Positions 20,175-29,568 are shown, counted from the first letter of the stretch. The stretch is 64,000 nt of DNA from Tatumella ptyseos (GCF_030552895.1 NZ_CP130649.1:1364001-1428000); one strand, 5' to 3'. Notes: a model not told the origin generated them from the sequence alone. Program-made: numbers and translations.

Positions 20175-21563
20175 ATGATCGAATCTACGCGTCGACAACG
20201 CAAAGCGAAACATTTTACCTGGTTTGTCGGGGGTATTGCCGCGTTATCTGGATTGTTATTTGGGTTAGACATTGGGGTGATTGCAGGTGCGTTACCCTTT
20301 TTAGCTAAGGATCTGTCAATCACGAGCCATCAACAAGAGTGGGTGGTGAGTGCCATGATGTTTGGTGCGGCGATTGGAGCGCTAACCGCGGGGTGGATGT
20401 CTTATCGCCTTGGCCGTAAAAAAAGTATTCTGGCAGGGGCTATTTTATTTATTATTGGATCGTTATGGTCGGCGTTATCGCCCGATGTCACTAGTCTGGT
20501 ATGTGCTCGCGTGCTACTTGGTCTAGCGGTAGGTTTTGCCTCTTACACCGCGCCACTCTATATCGCAGAGATTGCCCCTGAACGTTATCGTGGCTCAATG
20601 ATTTCTATGTATCAGATGATGTTAACGACCGGTATTGTGGTGGCCTTTCTCTCCGATGCCGCGCTTAGCTATAGCGGCAATTGGCGCTTAATGCTTGGAG
20701 TGATTGCTCTACCTGCATTGGTATTATTTATCGGCGTTATTTTTCTGCCAAATAGCCCACGCTGGTTGGCGGCGACCGGACGCTATCATGATGCACAGCA
20801 AGTGTTAGAACGTTTGCGTAGTACGGATGCACAAGCGAAGAAAGAATTAGATGAGATACGTGAAAGCTTAACCATTAAGCAAAGTGGCTGGTCACTATTC
20901 CGTACTAATGCTAATTTTCGTCGCTCTGTAGGCTTAGGGGTGTTACTACAAGTCATGCAGCAATTTACTGGGATGAACGTGGTGATGTATTACGCGCCTA
21001 AGATCTTTGCAATTGCTGGATTTGCCAGTACTTCCCAACAAATGTGGGGAACAGTTATTGTTGGGTTAACGAATATGTTGGCCACCTTGATCGCGGTCGG
21101 ATTAGTGGATCGCTGGGGACGAAAACCGATGCTATTGACCAGTTTTCTGGTCATGGCGGTAGGAATGGGCGTATTGGGTCTATTTATCCATAACGGTATT
21201 CATTCGGTTGCTGTGCAATATACAGCCATCGTTATGCTACTGCTTTTCATTGTTGGATTCGCTATGGCGGCAGGCCCAGTTATCTGGTTACTGTGTTCAG
21301 AAGTTCAGCCGCTGAAAGGCCGTGATTTTGGTATCACTTTATCGACTACCACCAACTGGGTAGCGAATATGATTGTCGGTGCAACCTTCCTGACATTATT
21401 AGAGAGCTTCGGTAATGCCAATACTTTTTGGCTGTACGGCGGATTAAATCTGTTATTTATTTTGATTACATTATGGCTAGTACCGGAAACCAAAAATGTT
21501 TCGTTAGAACATATCGAACGTAACTTGATGCAGGGTAAAGCCTTGCGTGATATTGGTAAATAA
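20175..21563 (+). CDS. galP: Galactose:H+ symporter GalP
   Basis: This 462-residue MFS sugar porter has twelve predicted helices, and its sequence follows E. coli GalP closely. Seen are [14 protein letters not shown] in helix 1, RLGRKKS in loop 2-3, the PESPRW-type [31 protein letters not shown] in helix 7 and the C-terminal [17 protein letters not shown]. It imports galactose and glucose with protons. The gene stands alone behind a CRP-like site, which fits catabolite control. The related AraE gene lies further right in this window and is distinguishable by its [14 protein letters not shown] tail. Confidence 0.92.
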   Translation: MIESTRRQRKAKHFTWFVGGIAALSGLLFGLDIGVIAGALPFLAKDLSITSHQQEWVVSAMMFGAAIGALTAGWMSYRLGRKKSILAGAILFIIGSLWSALSPDVTSLVCARVLLGLAVGFASYTAPLYIAEIAPERYRGSMISMYQMMLTTGIVVAFLSDAALSYSGNWRLMLGVIALPALVLFIGVIFLPNSPRWLAATGRYHDAQQVLERLRSTDAQAKKELDEIRESLTIKQSGWSLFRTNANFRRSVGLGVLLQVMQQFTGMNVVMYYAPKIFAIAGFASTSQQMWGTVIVGLTNMLATLIAVGLVDRWGRKPMLLTSFLVMAVGMGVLGLFIHNGIHSVAVQYTAIVMLLLFIVGFAMAAGPVIWLLCSEVQPLKGRDFGITLSTTTNWVANMIVGATFLTLLESFGNANTFWLYGGLNLLFILITLWLVPETKNVSLEHIERNLMQGKALRDIGK

Positions 21564-21572
21564 TCAAACTAA

Positions 21573-21594
21573 GAGGGCGATTAAAAGCGCCCTC
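21573..21594. terminator. Stem-loop between galP and dinI
   Basis: GAGGGCG (21573-21579) pairs with CGCCCTC (21588-21594). It lies between the convergent galP and dinI genes and may serve both; the T-runs are weak. Confidence 0.65.
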
Positions 21595-21603
21595 AGCATC
21601 GCA

Positions 21604-21843
21604 TTACTCCGCAACTAACCACATATCAGCTTCTTCAAACATCTCTTCAAGCATACGGTTTAGTTTTTCTCGATCACTTTTACTGGCATCACTATTTAAG
21701 CTATTCATCTGCATCGGTTTAACGCGAACTTCCGCATCCGGAAAGAGACGTCTTACTCGCTGGGTTAACTCTTGCAGAATAATGTCTACAGCGTTATCGA
21801 GCCCTGCAACATTTCTTTTGTCATACACTAACTCTACGTACAT
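21604..21843 (-). CDS. dinI: DNA-damage-inducible protein DinI
   Basis: This 79-residue DinI-family protein stabilises RecA filaments and modulates LexA/UmuD cleavage in E. coli. The acidic C-terminal helix, EKLNRMLEEMFEEADMWLVA, which mimics DNA, is present, as is LTQRVRRLFPDAEVRVK in the middle. A perfect LexA box lies just upstream (21858-21873), which supports SOS control. It stands alone and convergent with galP, as a short monocistronic unit. Confidence 0.93.
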   Translation of the reverse strand: MYVELVYDKRNVAGLDNAVDIILQELTQRVRRLFPDAEVRVKPMQMNSLNSDASKSDREKLNRMLEEMFEEADMWLVAE

Positions 21844-21857
21844 AGCTCACCCATTAA

Positions 21858-21873
21858 CTGTATAGATAAACAG
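21858..21873 (-). promoter_or_regulatory. LexA (SOS) box of dinI
   Basis: CTGT-ATAGATAA-ACAG is an exact match to the CTGT-N8-ACAG consensus, and the flanks extend the palindrome to ACTGT...ACAGT. It sits 15 bp upstream of the dinI start. Confidence 0.93.
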
Positions 21874-22014
21874 TATATTGCCTAGGCCTTAAGTTATTGT
21901 CAAGGGGGGATTTTATGTCATTTAGGCAAGAGTCTCGACAGGCTTAATCCTGCATGTCAGGATAATCCGCTATGCTTGTAGAGGATAAATGAGATCACTA
22001 TTGTGGAGAGTGTA

Positions 22015-23016
22015 ATGAAAGCGATTGTCTATCAAGACCACCAATTACCTATTACTGACCCTAAAGCGCTGTATGACATTGACACAGAAAAACCGACGCC
22101 AGGGGCGCGCGACATATTGGTGCGGATTAAGGCTATTTCGGTTAATCCTATTGATACCAAAATACGACGTTCTAGTCGCCCAGAAAAACCTCGTATTCTT
22201 GGTTGGGATGCAGTGGGTGAAGTGGTTGCGATAGGCGAAAAGGTGAGTTTATTCGTGCCCGGCGACAAAGTTTACTACGCTGGCTCCTTGGTCCGTCCGG
22301 GGACTAACGCTGAATTCCATACTGTAGACGAACGTATTGTCGCTAAAATGCCCACAACGTGCAGTGATGCGCAAGCGGCAGCCTTGCCTTTGACAGCCTT
22401 GACCGCATGGGAACTTTTGTTTGACCGTTTAGCGGTTGAAACTGAGAAACCGAAAACCCTATTGATTATTGGTGCAGCGGGGGGAGTGGGTTCTCTCTTA
22501 ACCCAGCTTGCTAGTAAACTGACCAAGCTGCGCGTGATCGCGACAGCCTCGCGCCCGGAGACTGTGCAGTGGGTCAAGTCTTTAGGCGCAGATGAGGTGA
22601 TTGATCACTCAAACTCTCTCGTTGACGAGTGTCGCAAAGTGGGAATTGAACAGGTCGACTATGTGGCGAGCCTGACCCACACTGATAGTCACTATGAAGA
22701 CATTATCGAACTCCTGGCTCCACAGGGGAAACTGGGGTTAATCGATGATCCCAAAACTTTAGATGCACTGCCGTTAAAGCGTAAAGCGATTTCTCTCCAT
22801 TGGGAACTGATGTTTACCCGTTCATTGTTCGAAACGGATGACATGATCCGTCAGCATGAGATCTTAACCCAAGTTGCGAGTCTTGTAGACCAAGGGATAA
22901 TCAAAACGACGCTTTCAGAACATTACGGTTCAATCAATGCGGAGAACCTGCGTAAAGCTCATGCGATGTTGGAAAGCCACAAGGCGAGAGGAAAAATCGT
23001 CTTAGAGGGGTTTTAA
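22015..23016 (+). CDS. Zinc-type alcohol dehydrogenase-like oxidoreductase (quinone reductase family)
   Basis: This 333-residue MDR-superfamily enzyme has an N-terminal GroES-like domain (GWDAVGEVVAIGEKV, about 63-77) and a Rossmann domain with GAAGGVGSLLTQLAS (about 150-164). The structural and catalytic zinc cysteines of true alcohol dehydrogenases are missing. It therefore belongs with the zinc-independent NADPH:quinone or enone reductases annotated as 'zinc-binding alcohol dehydrogenase family'. The ATG at 22015 follows a GTGGAG site; a GTG 12 nt upstream is less likely. It is a single gene ending at a shared terminator. Confidence 0.85.
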   Translation: MKAIVYQDHQLPITDPKALYDIDTEKPTPGARDILVRIKAISVNPIDTKIRRSSRPEKPRILGWDAVGEVVAIGEKVSLFVPGDKVYYAGSLVRPGTNAEFHTVDERIVAKMPTTCSDAQAAALPLTALTAWELLFDRLAVETEKPKTLLIIGAAGGVGSLLTQLASKLTKLRVIATASRPETVQWVKSLGADEVIDHSNSLVDECRKVGIEQVDYVASLTHTDSHYEDIIELLAPQGKLGLIDDPKTLDALPLKRKAISLHWELMFTRSLFETDDMIRQHEILTQVASLVDQGIIKTTLSEHYGSINAENLRKAHAMLESHKARGKIVLEGF

Positions 23017-23024
23017 CATAAAAA

Positions 23025-23047
23025 GAAGGGAGATATAGGCTCCCTTC
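23025..23047. terminator. Bidirectional terminator
   Basis: GAAGGGAG-ATATAGG-CTCCCTTC between two convergent genes, with a good T-run on the minus strand (CTTTTTATG). Confidence 0.85.
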
Positions 23048-23060
23048 GATAACGAGTAGG

Positions 23061-24143
23061 CTAGCGCAGTTGAGCGAACTCCTGTTCGGTGAGCGCTAAC
23101 TTTTGACGTTGACCGCTTTGCGAGGCGGTCATCGCCGCTTCAAGCACGGCCATGACTGCGAGAGCCTCTACACCGGAAACCGGATTATCTTTGGCCTGGA
23201 GCAATGCCTGTGCTATGCCTTGATAATAAAGACTTTGATCTCCAGCTGGGGTGGCTAATTTCTGTTTCTTGCCTTCAGGGCAGTAATAGCTCACTTCATC
23301 GTCGTCTCTCCCCCAATTGCAACTACCTGGTAGGACGCCCGACGCTAATTGAGCTTCTTGTTGATCAATACCTGCTTTGACTAAGCTGCCTTCTGTCCCA
23401 TGGACGATAAATCGTGAACTGCCGCCGGCGGCAAGCATTGAACAATGCAGGATCACTCTATGTGTTGGATAATTTAATATTACATGGGCCCAGTCATCAA
23501 TCTGTGCGCCTTCACGCAATGAGCAGATATTACCTTCGACAGAGTCAGGTAAGCCAAAGAGCTGGAGAGACTGATCGATCAGATGGGGGCCGATATCAAA
23601 CCATAAGCCGCTTCCAGGTTGTGCTTGCTCGCGCCAGCGGTCGCGAACTTGTGGGCGAAAACGGTCCATATGAGATTCAAAATGCGCGACGGCACCAATT
23701 GTACCTGCTTGTAAATAGGTCTTAATGGCTAAGAAGTCACTGTCCCAACGCCGATTATGGAATACGGAGAGTAAACGTTGTTGTTGGTTAGCAATGTCGA
23801 TTAATTCCCGGGCTTCAGCCAAGTCGAGCGTGAAGGGCTTATCGACAACAACATGTTTATTGGCCAGTAGCGCCTGTTTGGCAAGGGGAGCATGAGTGGT
23901 ATTGGGACTGGCGATGACGACTAGATCAATATCTGGGTGAGTGATAGCAGTCGTTATATCAGCGATGACTTCAACAGTCGGGTAGTCTTTGTACACTTTT
24001 TCGCTATCGCTCGACGCGACAATGGCTAACTCTAGATCCTCAGTTGCGCTAATCAGGGGGGCATGAAACGTTTTACCCACGAAACCATAACCAATGAGAG
24101 CGACCCTTATTCGAGAAGTGGTTTGTTGACTAACCTGACTCAT
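23061..24143 (-). CDS. ydgJ: Gfo/Idh/MocA-family oxidoreductase (YdgJ-like)
   Basis: The 360-residue NAD(P)-dependent oxidoreductase has an N-terminal Rossmann motif GYGFVGKTFHAPL (about 18-30), the family EKP-type motif as VVDKPFTLDLAEA, and FHNRRWDSDF. The region ESHMDRFRPQVRDRWREQ with FDIGPHLIDQSLQLF matches E. coli YdgJ. The physiological substrate is not established; relatives act on sugars or inositols. It is a monocistronic gene convergent with the MDR oxidoreductase and divergent from the binding-protein gene that follows. Confidence 0.86.
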   Translation of the reverse strand: MSQVSQQTTSRIRVALIGYGFVGKTFHAPLISATEDLELAIVASSDSEKVYKDYPTVEVIADITTAITHPDIDLVVIASPNTTHAPLAKQALLANKHVVVDKPFTLDLAEARELIDIANQQQRLLSVFHNRRWDSDFLAIKTYLQAGTIGAVAHFESHMDRFRPQVRDRWREQAQPGSGLWFDIGPHLIDQSLQLFGLPDSVEGNICSLREGAQIDDWAHVILNYPTHRVILHCSMLAAGGSSRFIVHGTEGSLVKAGIDQQEAQLASGVLPGSCNWGRDDDEVSYYCPEGKKQKLATPAGDQSLYYQGIAQALLQAKDNPVSGVEALAVMAVLEAAMTASQSGQRQKLALTEQEFAQLR

Positions 24144-24298
24144 GTGCCGTCCTTATGTAGAATAAATGTTAGTATATTATAGCTAAACTATTAACTTAGA
24201 ATATCTTTGCGTTGAAAATAACCTTAATAGGCGACTTGCTTTCGTTTTTTAAGCTGATTATTGTGTGAAAATCTTATCTTTCAAAAAGGGTGCCTTCT

Positions 24299-25246
24299 GT
24301 GCAGACCCCATCCCGTAATACCCTAAAAAAGCGTTATTTAGCGCCTCTACTTTTCCTTAGTTTTTACTGTTCCAGCCAATCGTTGTTTGCGCAGACCTTA
24401 ACCGTTACCTATGCCGGCTCGATGGGTGTGGTGATGGATAACGGATTAGGGCCGGACTTTGCCAAGAAAAATCATGTCGATTATCAAGGGCAAGGGCAAG
24501 GGGCTTATGGGATGGCTCGTTTGTTAGCAGCAAAAAAAGTCGTGGCTGACGTGTTTGTTTCCATCACGCCTGGACCTATTGATGTATTGAAGCAAGCTGG
24601 GCTCGTCGATCAGGCCCAGCCTGTCGCCAGTACTCGCATGGTGATCGCTTACAATCCACATAGCCGCTATGCACAACAGTTTGCTCAAGCTGGCGATGAT
24701 AAGAAGGCGCCTTGGTGGAAAATCTTGTCAGAACCGGGCTTGCGATTTGGCCGTACGGATCCGACCAGCGATCCACAAGGCCAAAACATTATCTTCACGC
24801 TTAAACTGGCAGAGCGTTATTATCAGCAGCCAGGTTTAGCGAACACCATAATGGGTGAGTTAATAAACCCTCGGCAGATTGCGGCAGAAGGGGGACTTTT
24901 AGCGCGGTTAGAGGCAGGGCAAGTTGATGCAGCTTCAGGCTATGAAAGTGCAACTCGTTCAGCAAAACTCCCCTATGTGGTGCTCCCCGATCAAATCAAC
25001 TTAAGCAACCCGGATTACAGTAAACAATGGTATGACAAAGTGAATTTTACTTTGGCCGATCACACTGGTCAGCCCAAAACCTATCGTCCTCAGCCCCTTG
25101 TTTTCTATGCCGCGGTCCTAAAGAATGCACCGCATCCTGAACTCGCCCAGCAGTTCGTCCGCTATTTAACCAGCGCTGCCGCGCAGCAAATCTTCAAAGA
25201 TAATGGCTATGACCAGCCGAAAGGGAAATCACTTTACGGGCAATAA
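24299..25246 (+). CDS. Molybdate/tungstate-type ABC substrate-binding protein
   Basis: The 315-residue periplasmic protein has a signal peptide ending near SLFAQ and a mature start LTVTYAGSMGVVMDNGLGPD. This is the pattern of ModA/WtpA-like anion-binding proteins (SMG...GPDF, later ISITPGPIDVLK, LRFGRTDPTSDPQGQ, AASGYESATRS). The second GTG (24299) is preferred because an AAGGG site lies 8 nt upstream, whereas the first GTG overlaps it. The ligand is inferred as an oxyanion or similar. The permease gene follows after 17 bp, but no ATPase gene is present nearby. Confidence 0.82.
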   Translation: MQTPSRNTLKKRYLAPLLFLSFYCSSQSLFAQTLTVTYAGSMGVVMDNGLGPDFAKKNHVDYQGQGQGAYGMARLLAAKKVVADVFVSITPGPIDVLKQAGLVDQAQPVASTRMVIAYNPHSRYAQQFAQAGDDKKAPWWKILSEPGLRFGRTDPTSDPQGQNIIFTLKLAERYYQQPGLANTIMGELINPRQIAAEGGLLARLEAGQVDAASGYESATRSAKLPYVVLPDQINLSNPDYSKQWYDKVNFTLADHTGQPKTYRPQPLVFYAAVLKNAPHPELAQQFVRYLTSAAAQQIFKDNGYDQPKGKSLYGQ

Positions 25247-25263
25247 TTTCTAGGTTAGTGCTA

Positions 25264-26010
25264 ATGTTACTGCGTAGTTTACTGTTTCCAGCACTGTGTC
25301 TGCTGGCCGTGCCATTTGTGACATTATTGGTGGTCACGCCATGGCAGCATTTTATATTAGCCTATGGCGATGTACGGGCCGTATGGACATCATTGAGTCT
25401 GAGTGTAGTTAGTCTCCCACTTATCATAGTGCTCGGTACCCCCGTAGCGCTATGGTTAGCGAATACGCAAGCATCGTGGCGCTTGACTATCGAAATAGGG
25501 CTACTGATTCCCTTATTAACCCCGCCTTTAGCGATGGGGATTTTACTGATGGCCGCCTATGGTCCTTATGGCACGATAGGGGAAATGATAGCTCGGCTAG
25601 GCGTTGATTTAACGAATACGCCAGCGGCTTTCATCCTCGCCCAGCTCTATGCGGCGTTACCTTTTTACGTACTGATGGCGCGTAATGCTTTCGAGGCGGT
25701 ACCACCGGCCGTAAACGAGGTGGCGGAAACTCTCGGTGCAAACCGTTGGCAGATTTTCTGGCGGTTAACCTTCCCTTTGGCTAAGCGTGGCTTATTGAAT
25801 AGCCTCTCTCTAGCCTGGGCGAGGGCGCTAGGTGAATTTGGGATTGTGATGATCTTCTGCTATTTCCCGCAGGGGATGCCTGTCAAACTTTATGTCGATT
25901 TGCAAAATGGCGGAGTGGATGCGGTCTATACCTTATTATGGATTTTGCTATTGACCAGTCTACCTTTCCCTTTATGGTGTTGCTATCGTTCTCGCAAGGC
26001 GCAAATTTAG
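25264..26010 (+). CDS. ABC transporter permease, molybdate/tungstate type
   Basis: The 248-residue inner-membrane protein has about six predicted helices. Its EAA loop EVAETLGANRWQIFWRLTFP (about 155-174) is the contact site for an ABC ATPase. The family is ModB/WtpB/CysT-like. It directly follows the binding-protein gene. The ATG at 25264 is favoured over a GTG two codons earlier because AGG lies 9 nt upstream. Downstream come a strong terminator and the unrelated lpxL, so the expected ATPase subunit is missing here and must be supplied from elsewhere if the system works. Confidence 0.85.
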   Translation: MLLRSLLFPALCLLAVPFVTLLVVTPWQHFILAYGDVRAVWTSLSLSVVSLPLIIVLGTPVALWLANTQASWRLTIEIGLLIPLLTPPLAMGILLMAAYGPYGTIGEMIARLGVDLTNTPAAFILAQLYAALPFYVLMARNAFEAVPPAVNEVAETLGANRWQIFWRLTFPLAKRGLLNSLSLAWARALGEFGIVMIFCYFPQGMPVKLYVDLQNGGVDAVYTLLWILLLTSLPFPLWCCYRSRKAQI

Positions 26011-26030
26011 CCCGCCAAAATTAGGCGGGC
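26010..26030. terminator. Terminator between ABC permease and lpxL
   Basis: GCCCGCC-AAAATTA-GGCGGGC, a 7-bp GC-rich stem between convergent genes. Confidence 0.8.
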
Positions 26031-26037
26031 GTCAAAG

Positions 26038-26958
26038 TTAATACAGGGAAGGTTCGCCAGGTGGGCGCGTTTTAAAGCGGCGATGTAGCCACATGTACTG
26101 TTCTGGAGCCATCATCACGCATCGTTCGACTAATTTATTGAGCGCGATAGCCGTGTTGACATCAGAGTCAATGGGAATATCTTCCGCGGCAGGAAGGATC
26201 ACCATCTCGTAACCTTTATTGCCAGGTAAACGACGTGCTAAGAAGGGAATAATTGCCGGTTGCCCCATGCGGATCAACATGTAGCTCCCCTTAGTTGAAG
26301 CAGCGTGTTCCACTGCAAAAAACGGCGCGAACACGCTACTTTTAGGGCCGTAATCATGGTCTGGGGCGTACCATAGGATATCACCTTTTTTCAGGGCCCT
26401 TAGCATACCCTTCACATCACGACGGTTAATCATGTCTTTGTTCGAACGCATACGACCGTAGGTCTGAAGCCAATCAATCACAGGATTATTATTGGGTCGA
26501 TAGACGCCAATCCCTGGGTTATAGATTCCAAAAATTCGCGCGCCGAGTTCTAAAGTTAGAAAGTGGACGCCCAATAATAATACGCCTTTACCCTCTTGCT
26601 GAGCCTTAGAAATATGCTCAAGGCCTGAAACAGAAAAATGTTTTTTTATTCGAGCATCTGACCAAAACCACGCCATGCCGGTTTCAAATAGTGCCATGCC
26701 GACGGATTCAAAATTTTCTTTAAGCAATTGCTCTCTCTCTTGCTCCGATTTCTCGGGAAAACAGAGGTGTAAGTTTCGTGCAGCAACATAGACGCGATCG
26801 GTCATCACTTTCATTGCTAATCGCCCAATTAACGGGCCTAGCGTGTTCAAAAATGTATAGGGTAACTGCACGACTAAATAAAGCGCGCCAATGCCACACC
26901 ATAAAAGAAAATAGCGTGGATGAAGTAATTGACGAGTAAACTTAGGCAAAATGGTCAT
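26038..26958 (-). CDS. lpxL: Kdo2-lipid IV(A) lauroyltransferase LpxL
   Basis: This 306-residue inner-membrane acyltransferase adds a secondary acyl chain to lipid A, using acyl-ACP. The N-terminal membrane anchor is at about 17-38. The catalytic dyad H132/E137 lies in [12 protein letters not shown], the same numbering as in E. coli Lpx[18 protein letters not shown] and the C-terminal [14 protein letters not shown] blocks are all conserved. LpxP and LpxM are close relatives, but the start [17 protein letters not shown] and the overall pattern favour LpxL. An AGGG site precedes the ATG. Confidence 0.93.
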   Translation of the reverse strand: MTILPKFTRQLLHPRYFLLWCGIGALYLVVQLPYTFLNTLGPLIGRLAMKVMTDRVYVAARNLHLCFPEKSEQEREQLLKENFESVGMALFETGMAWFWSDARIKKHFSVSGLEHISKAQQEGKGVLLLGVHFLTLELGARIFGIYNPGIGVYRPNNNPVIDWLQTYGRMRSNKDMINRRDVKGMLRALKKGDILWYAPDHDYGPKSSVFAPFFAVEHAASTKGSYMLIRMGQPAIIPFLARRLPGNKGYEMVILPAAEDIPIDSDVNTAIALNKLVERCVMMAPEQYMWLHRRFKTRPPGEPSLY

Positions 26959-27137
26959 TATAAACCCTAATCATCTAAATAAATTTTAACAATATGCTGG
27001 GTATTATATCGTAGTTGAAGTGAAAAAGCTGGCCTAGCTTTGTAAAAGCCCTACACATCATACAGATGCCTTTATAGGAGAGAATTTTCTGATAGCAGTG
27101 CTCAGGGTTTATCAATTTGCTACACTTACTGAATAGC

Positions 27138-27992
27138 ATGCTGACGAGACCTTTTATGGCCCGTGAACAAGACACTGAACTTTACACTTATCCTCAACAA
27201 CTTCGCGATACGTTAGCGCATCTTCCTGCTACGCCTGGTGTCTATTTTTTCTGGGCACCAAATAGCCACGTGCCGCTTTATATTGGTAAAAGCGTCAATA
27301 TTCGCTCACGCGTGCTGTCACACTTACGGACAGTAAGAGAGGCAAAACTTCTCCGGCAAACAGATAGAATCACTTATACTGAAACCGCTGGAGACATTGG
27401 AGCGCAACTCCTCGAAGCCACACTGATCAAGCAACTTATCCCGTTGCACAATAAACAGTTGAGAAAACAGCGTTCCCTTTTCACCTTACAATGGCTCGAA
27501 CCTCGCGTTGCTTTTGTGAGTTCGGCTGAACATAATTTTGCTCGTACCCCAAACCTTTATGGTCTATTTCGTAATAAACGCTCAGCGATGGAGTTTATTA
27601 GGAATCTAGCCGATGAGCATCAGCTTTGTCTAACCACCTTAGGTATCGAGTCTGGGCAACGGGGGAGGGGATGTTTCCGTTCAATGTTAGGTAAATGCCG
27701 AGGGGTATGCCAAGGTAAGGAGTCTCTCGAGCAGCATAGTGAACGAGTCATCCAAGCGTTGTCTGCTTGGCAGATCAAAATGTGGCCTTACAAAGGGAGA
27801 GTGGCTATACACGAGCAACGTGAAGGATTTAACGATTACCATATTATTGATCATTGGCGCTATCTGAATACGGTCGATTCGTTAGGGACTTTACCCAATG
27901 CGGAACCAGGGAATAGCTTTGATGCGGACAGTTACCGAATACTTTGCCGAGCACTATTCAGTGGTGTTGAGATAATTCCTTTGGATGAATAA
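27138..27992 (+). CDS. cho: Excinuclease Cho (UvrC homologue)
   Basis: This 284-residue GIY-YIG endonuclease resembles the N-terminal half of UvrC and makes the 3' incision in alternative nucleotide excision repair. The GIY-YIG motif GVYFFWAPNSHVPLYIGKS is at about 34-52. The conserved Arg of NIRSRVLSHLRT follows, with the metal-binding E in LLEATLIKQL. The Cys-rich GRGCFRSMLGKCRGVCQGKE segment is typical. The ATG at 27138 is chosen to match the family N-terminus. The E. coli gene is SOS-regulated; I could not find a convincing LexA box here. Confidence 0.9.
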   Translation: MLTRPFMAREQDTELYTYPQQLRDTLAHLPATPGVYFFWAPNSHVPLYIGKSVNIRSRVLSHLRTVREAKLLRQTDRITYTETAGDIGAQLLEATLIKQLIPLHNKQLRKQRSLFTLQWLEPRVAFVSSAEHNFARTPNLYGLFRNKRSAMEFIRNLADEHQLCLTTLGIESGQRGRGCFRSMLGKCRGVCQGKESLEQHSERVIQALSAWQIKMWPYKGRVAIHEQREGFNDYHIIDHWRYLNTVDSLGTLPNAEPGNSFDADSYRILCRALFSGVEIIPLDE

Positions 27993-28020
27993 AAAGGTAA
28001 AGTTGATGCACTTTACCTTT
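27993..28020. terminator. cho terminator
   Basis: AAAGGTAAAG (27993-28002) pairs with CTTTACCTTT (28011-28020), a symmetric stem with A/T ends that can work in both directions. Confidence 0.85.
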
Positions 28021-28036
28021 ATCAATGGGGGGTGGC

Positions 28037-28219
28037 TCAAGTCATGATCGAAAAGTGCATATCTTCGATAAGCAATGCACCTTGACGCAATATGGTGCGT
28101 TTACCCACATATTGCTCACGGATTTGCGGCCATTTAGGGAGTTCTGTACATTCTTTTTGCCAAACACCACGGTAGTCGGGATTAATCGATTCAAATTCGT
28201 TTCGTGTTAAAGTAAACAT
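28037..28219 (-). CDS. Small protein of 60 residues, unknown function
   Basis: The frame encodes MFTLTRNEFESINPDYRGVW and continues to EDMHFSIMT. A strong AGGAG lies 7 nt before the ATG, and the stop falls just before the cho terminator. This makes it a credible real gene convergent with cho. It is soluble and mixed-charge, with the pattern of small conserved enterobacterial proteins that carry no known domain. I do not recognise the family. Its placement suggests an independent transcript. Confidence 0.68.
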   Translation of the reverse strand: MFTLTRNEFESINPDYRGVWQKECTELPKWPQIREQYVGKRTILRQGALLIEDMHFSIMT

Positions 28220-28421
28220 TCGCCTTCTCCTCGGATTGTTCTACACCAGACTTAATGATCCCCATAGGGAGTAGGAATTAGGATTTTGAATCTGCATCTT
28301 TGCTAATTCCTAGTTCCATATAACAACTATAGTGTGACATTCAGATGACGGCTGCGTTTTTTACAAAAATTGAAATTTCTTTTTCTTAACTGAAAGTGCG
28401 CAAGGAGTTGGCAGGGAAATC

Positions 28422-28444
28422 GAGCAGACCTAAGTGGTCTACTC
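28422..28444 (-). terminator. Possible terminator of the EamA gene
   Basis: GAGCAGACC-TAAGT-GGTCTACTC is a 9-bp stem with one mismatch, about 25 bp past the stop codon at 28471; the T-tail is short. Confidence 0.5.
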
Positions 28445-28470
28445 GTGGCGTTAAGCGGTAAGGTTAAGCA

Positions 28471-29385
28471 TTACAGTGGGCGACGACGTCTAAAAATTCT
28501 AATACCGCCGCTTTTTACGGTCACTAAAATTATACCAATAACGACTAAGTTAGCGCCCCATACAAAGGTATTTTGAATCGTTTCATGTAAAGCTAGCGCG
28601 CCTAGCATCACGCCAAATAATGGCGTCATAAAGGTGAGCACCCCTAATTGTGAGGCAACATACTTTTTAAGTAATGCGAACCAAGCCAAAAAGCTAATAA
28701 AGCAAATCACGACTGATTGAAAGGTTAAGGCAATAATATTTTTAAAGGTCGGTTCAAAAAGCATATTGCCGCTTAACCAGCTCGCAAGTAACAGAATAAG
28801 GAACGAGACCATCAGTTGGTAAAGTAAGATAGGACGAGAACCCATCTGATTCACACGTGTACTACGAATCACGACAGTGGTAGCGCCCCACATTAATCCA
28901 GATAACAAGGCATAGAAATCGCCTTTCAACATGGTGCTATCACCAAACCCACCGGAGAAGGCGACGCAAATCCCGATAAAAGAGAACACGATCCCTACCC
29001 ATTGTAATCCGGATAACCTTTCGTCTTTGATAGCAAAATTCAAGCCTACCGCAGCAAATATTGGCGAAGTGTAGAGAAAGACGACAACGTGACCGGCAGT
29101 GGTATACTTGACGGCTTGCGAAACAAAGAAATACTCTAACGAGAAGAGAAGACCCACTAACCCGCCCATCAGCCACATACCATTAGCCATAGGAAAACGT
29201 TGGCGCTGAACCATCATTAACACCCCTAGCATTAATGCGGCAATACCCGAACGAAAGGCCAAAAGCAGTAATGGGGAAAAATTACCGGCGATTTCTTTCA
29301 AGATGACTTGTTGTGAACTCCAAACAAGACAAATCAACAGCATTGCGATAACCGCAGTACCATCAAGTTGTTTTCTGACTTCCAT
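28471..29385 (-). CDS. EamA/DMT-family transporter
   Basis: The 304-residue protein has ten predicted helices in two EamA repeats (first: ICLVWSSQQVILKEIAGNFS; second from about residue 152, GDFYALLSGLMWGATTVVIR). The C-terminus is strongly basic (RIFRRRRPL), consistent with a cytoplasmic tail. Probable metabolite or amino-acid exporter with unknown substrate. It is the third DMT permease in the window and is not closely similar to the other two. It lies alone, downstream of the small-RNA candidate. Confidence 0.85.
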   Translation of the reverse strand: MEVRKQLDGTAVIAMLLICLVWSSQQVILKEIAGNFSPLLLLAFRSGIAALMLGVLMMVQRQRFPMANGMWLMGGLVGLLFSLEYFFVSQAVKYTTAGHVVVFLYTSPIFAAVGLNFAIKDERLSGLQWVGIVFSFIGICVAFSGGFGDSTMLKGDFYALLSGLMWGATTVVIRSTRVNQMGSRPILLYQLMVSFLILLLASWLSGNMLFEPTFKNIIALTFQSVVICFISFLAWFALLKKYVASQLGVLTFMTPLFGVMLGALALHETIQNTFVWGANLVVIGIILVTVKSGGIRIFRRRRPL

Positions 29386-29480
29386 AGTGCTCCTGTTCAG
29401 TGTCGAAATAATAAATGGGCGCGGACTATATCATAGAATTTAGAGGTGGTTGGCTTAGAGTAAAGCATTATTGCCTGATA

Positions 29481-29568
29481 AAAAAAAGCCCGCAGATGGC
29501 GGGCAAGATAACTAGAGCAATGTGAATAACTTAGCTGAGTACTTGATTGATTTACTCAAGTATTAGAT
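29481..29568 (-). ncRNA. Candidate small RNA with own promoter and terminator
   Basis: On the minus strand a -35-like TTGCAA (29598-29603) and a -10-like TAATTT (29575-29580) are 17 bp apart. The predicted transcript of about 88 nt starts near 29568. It has a 5' hairpin (TACTTGA/TCAAGTA, 29540-29562) and an unpaired stretch with CACATTGCT (29516-29524). It ends in GCCCGC-CATCT-GCGGGC followed by seven T (29481-29504). No protein gene lies between this terminator and the one at 29626. The layout is that of Hfq-dependent small RNAs. Confidence 0.55.

Noticed and set aside
27060..27137. Possible LexA box before cho
   Set aside because: CTG and CAG triplets occur but the spacing (11 nt) does not fit CTGT-N8-ACAG, so I do not claim SOS control here.
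29481..29568. Identity of the small-RNA candidate with RyhB
   Set aside because: Only the nonamer CACATTGCT and loose similarity after it are shared, and there is no Fur box near the promoter. I report it only as an unknown small RNA.
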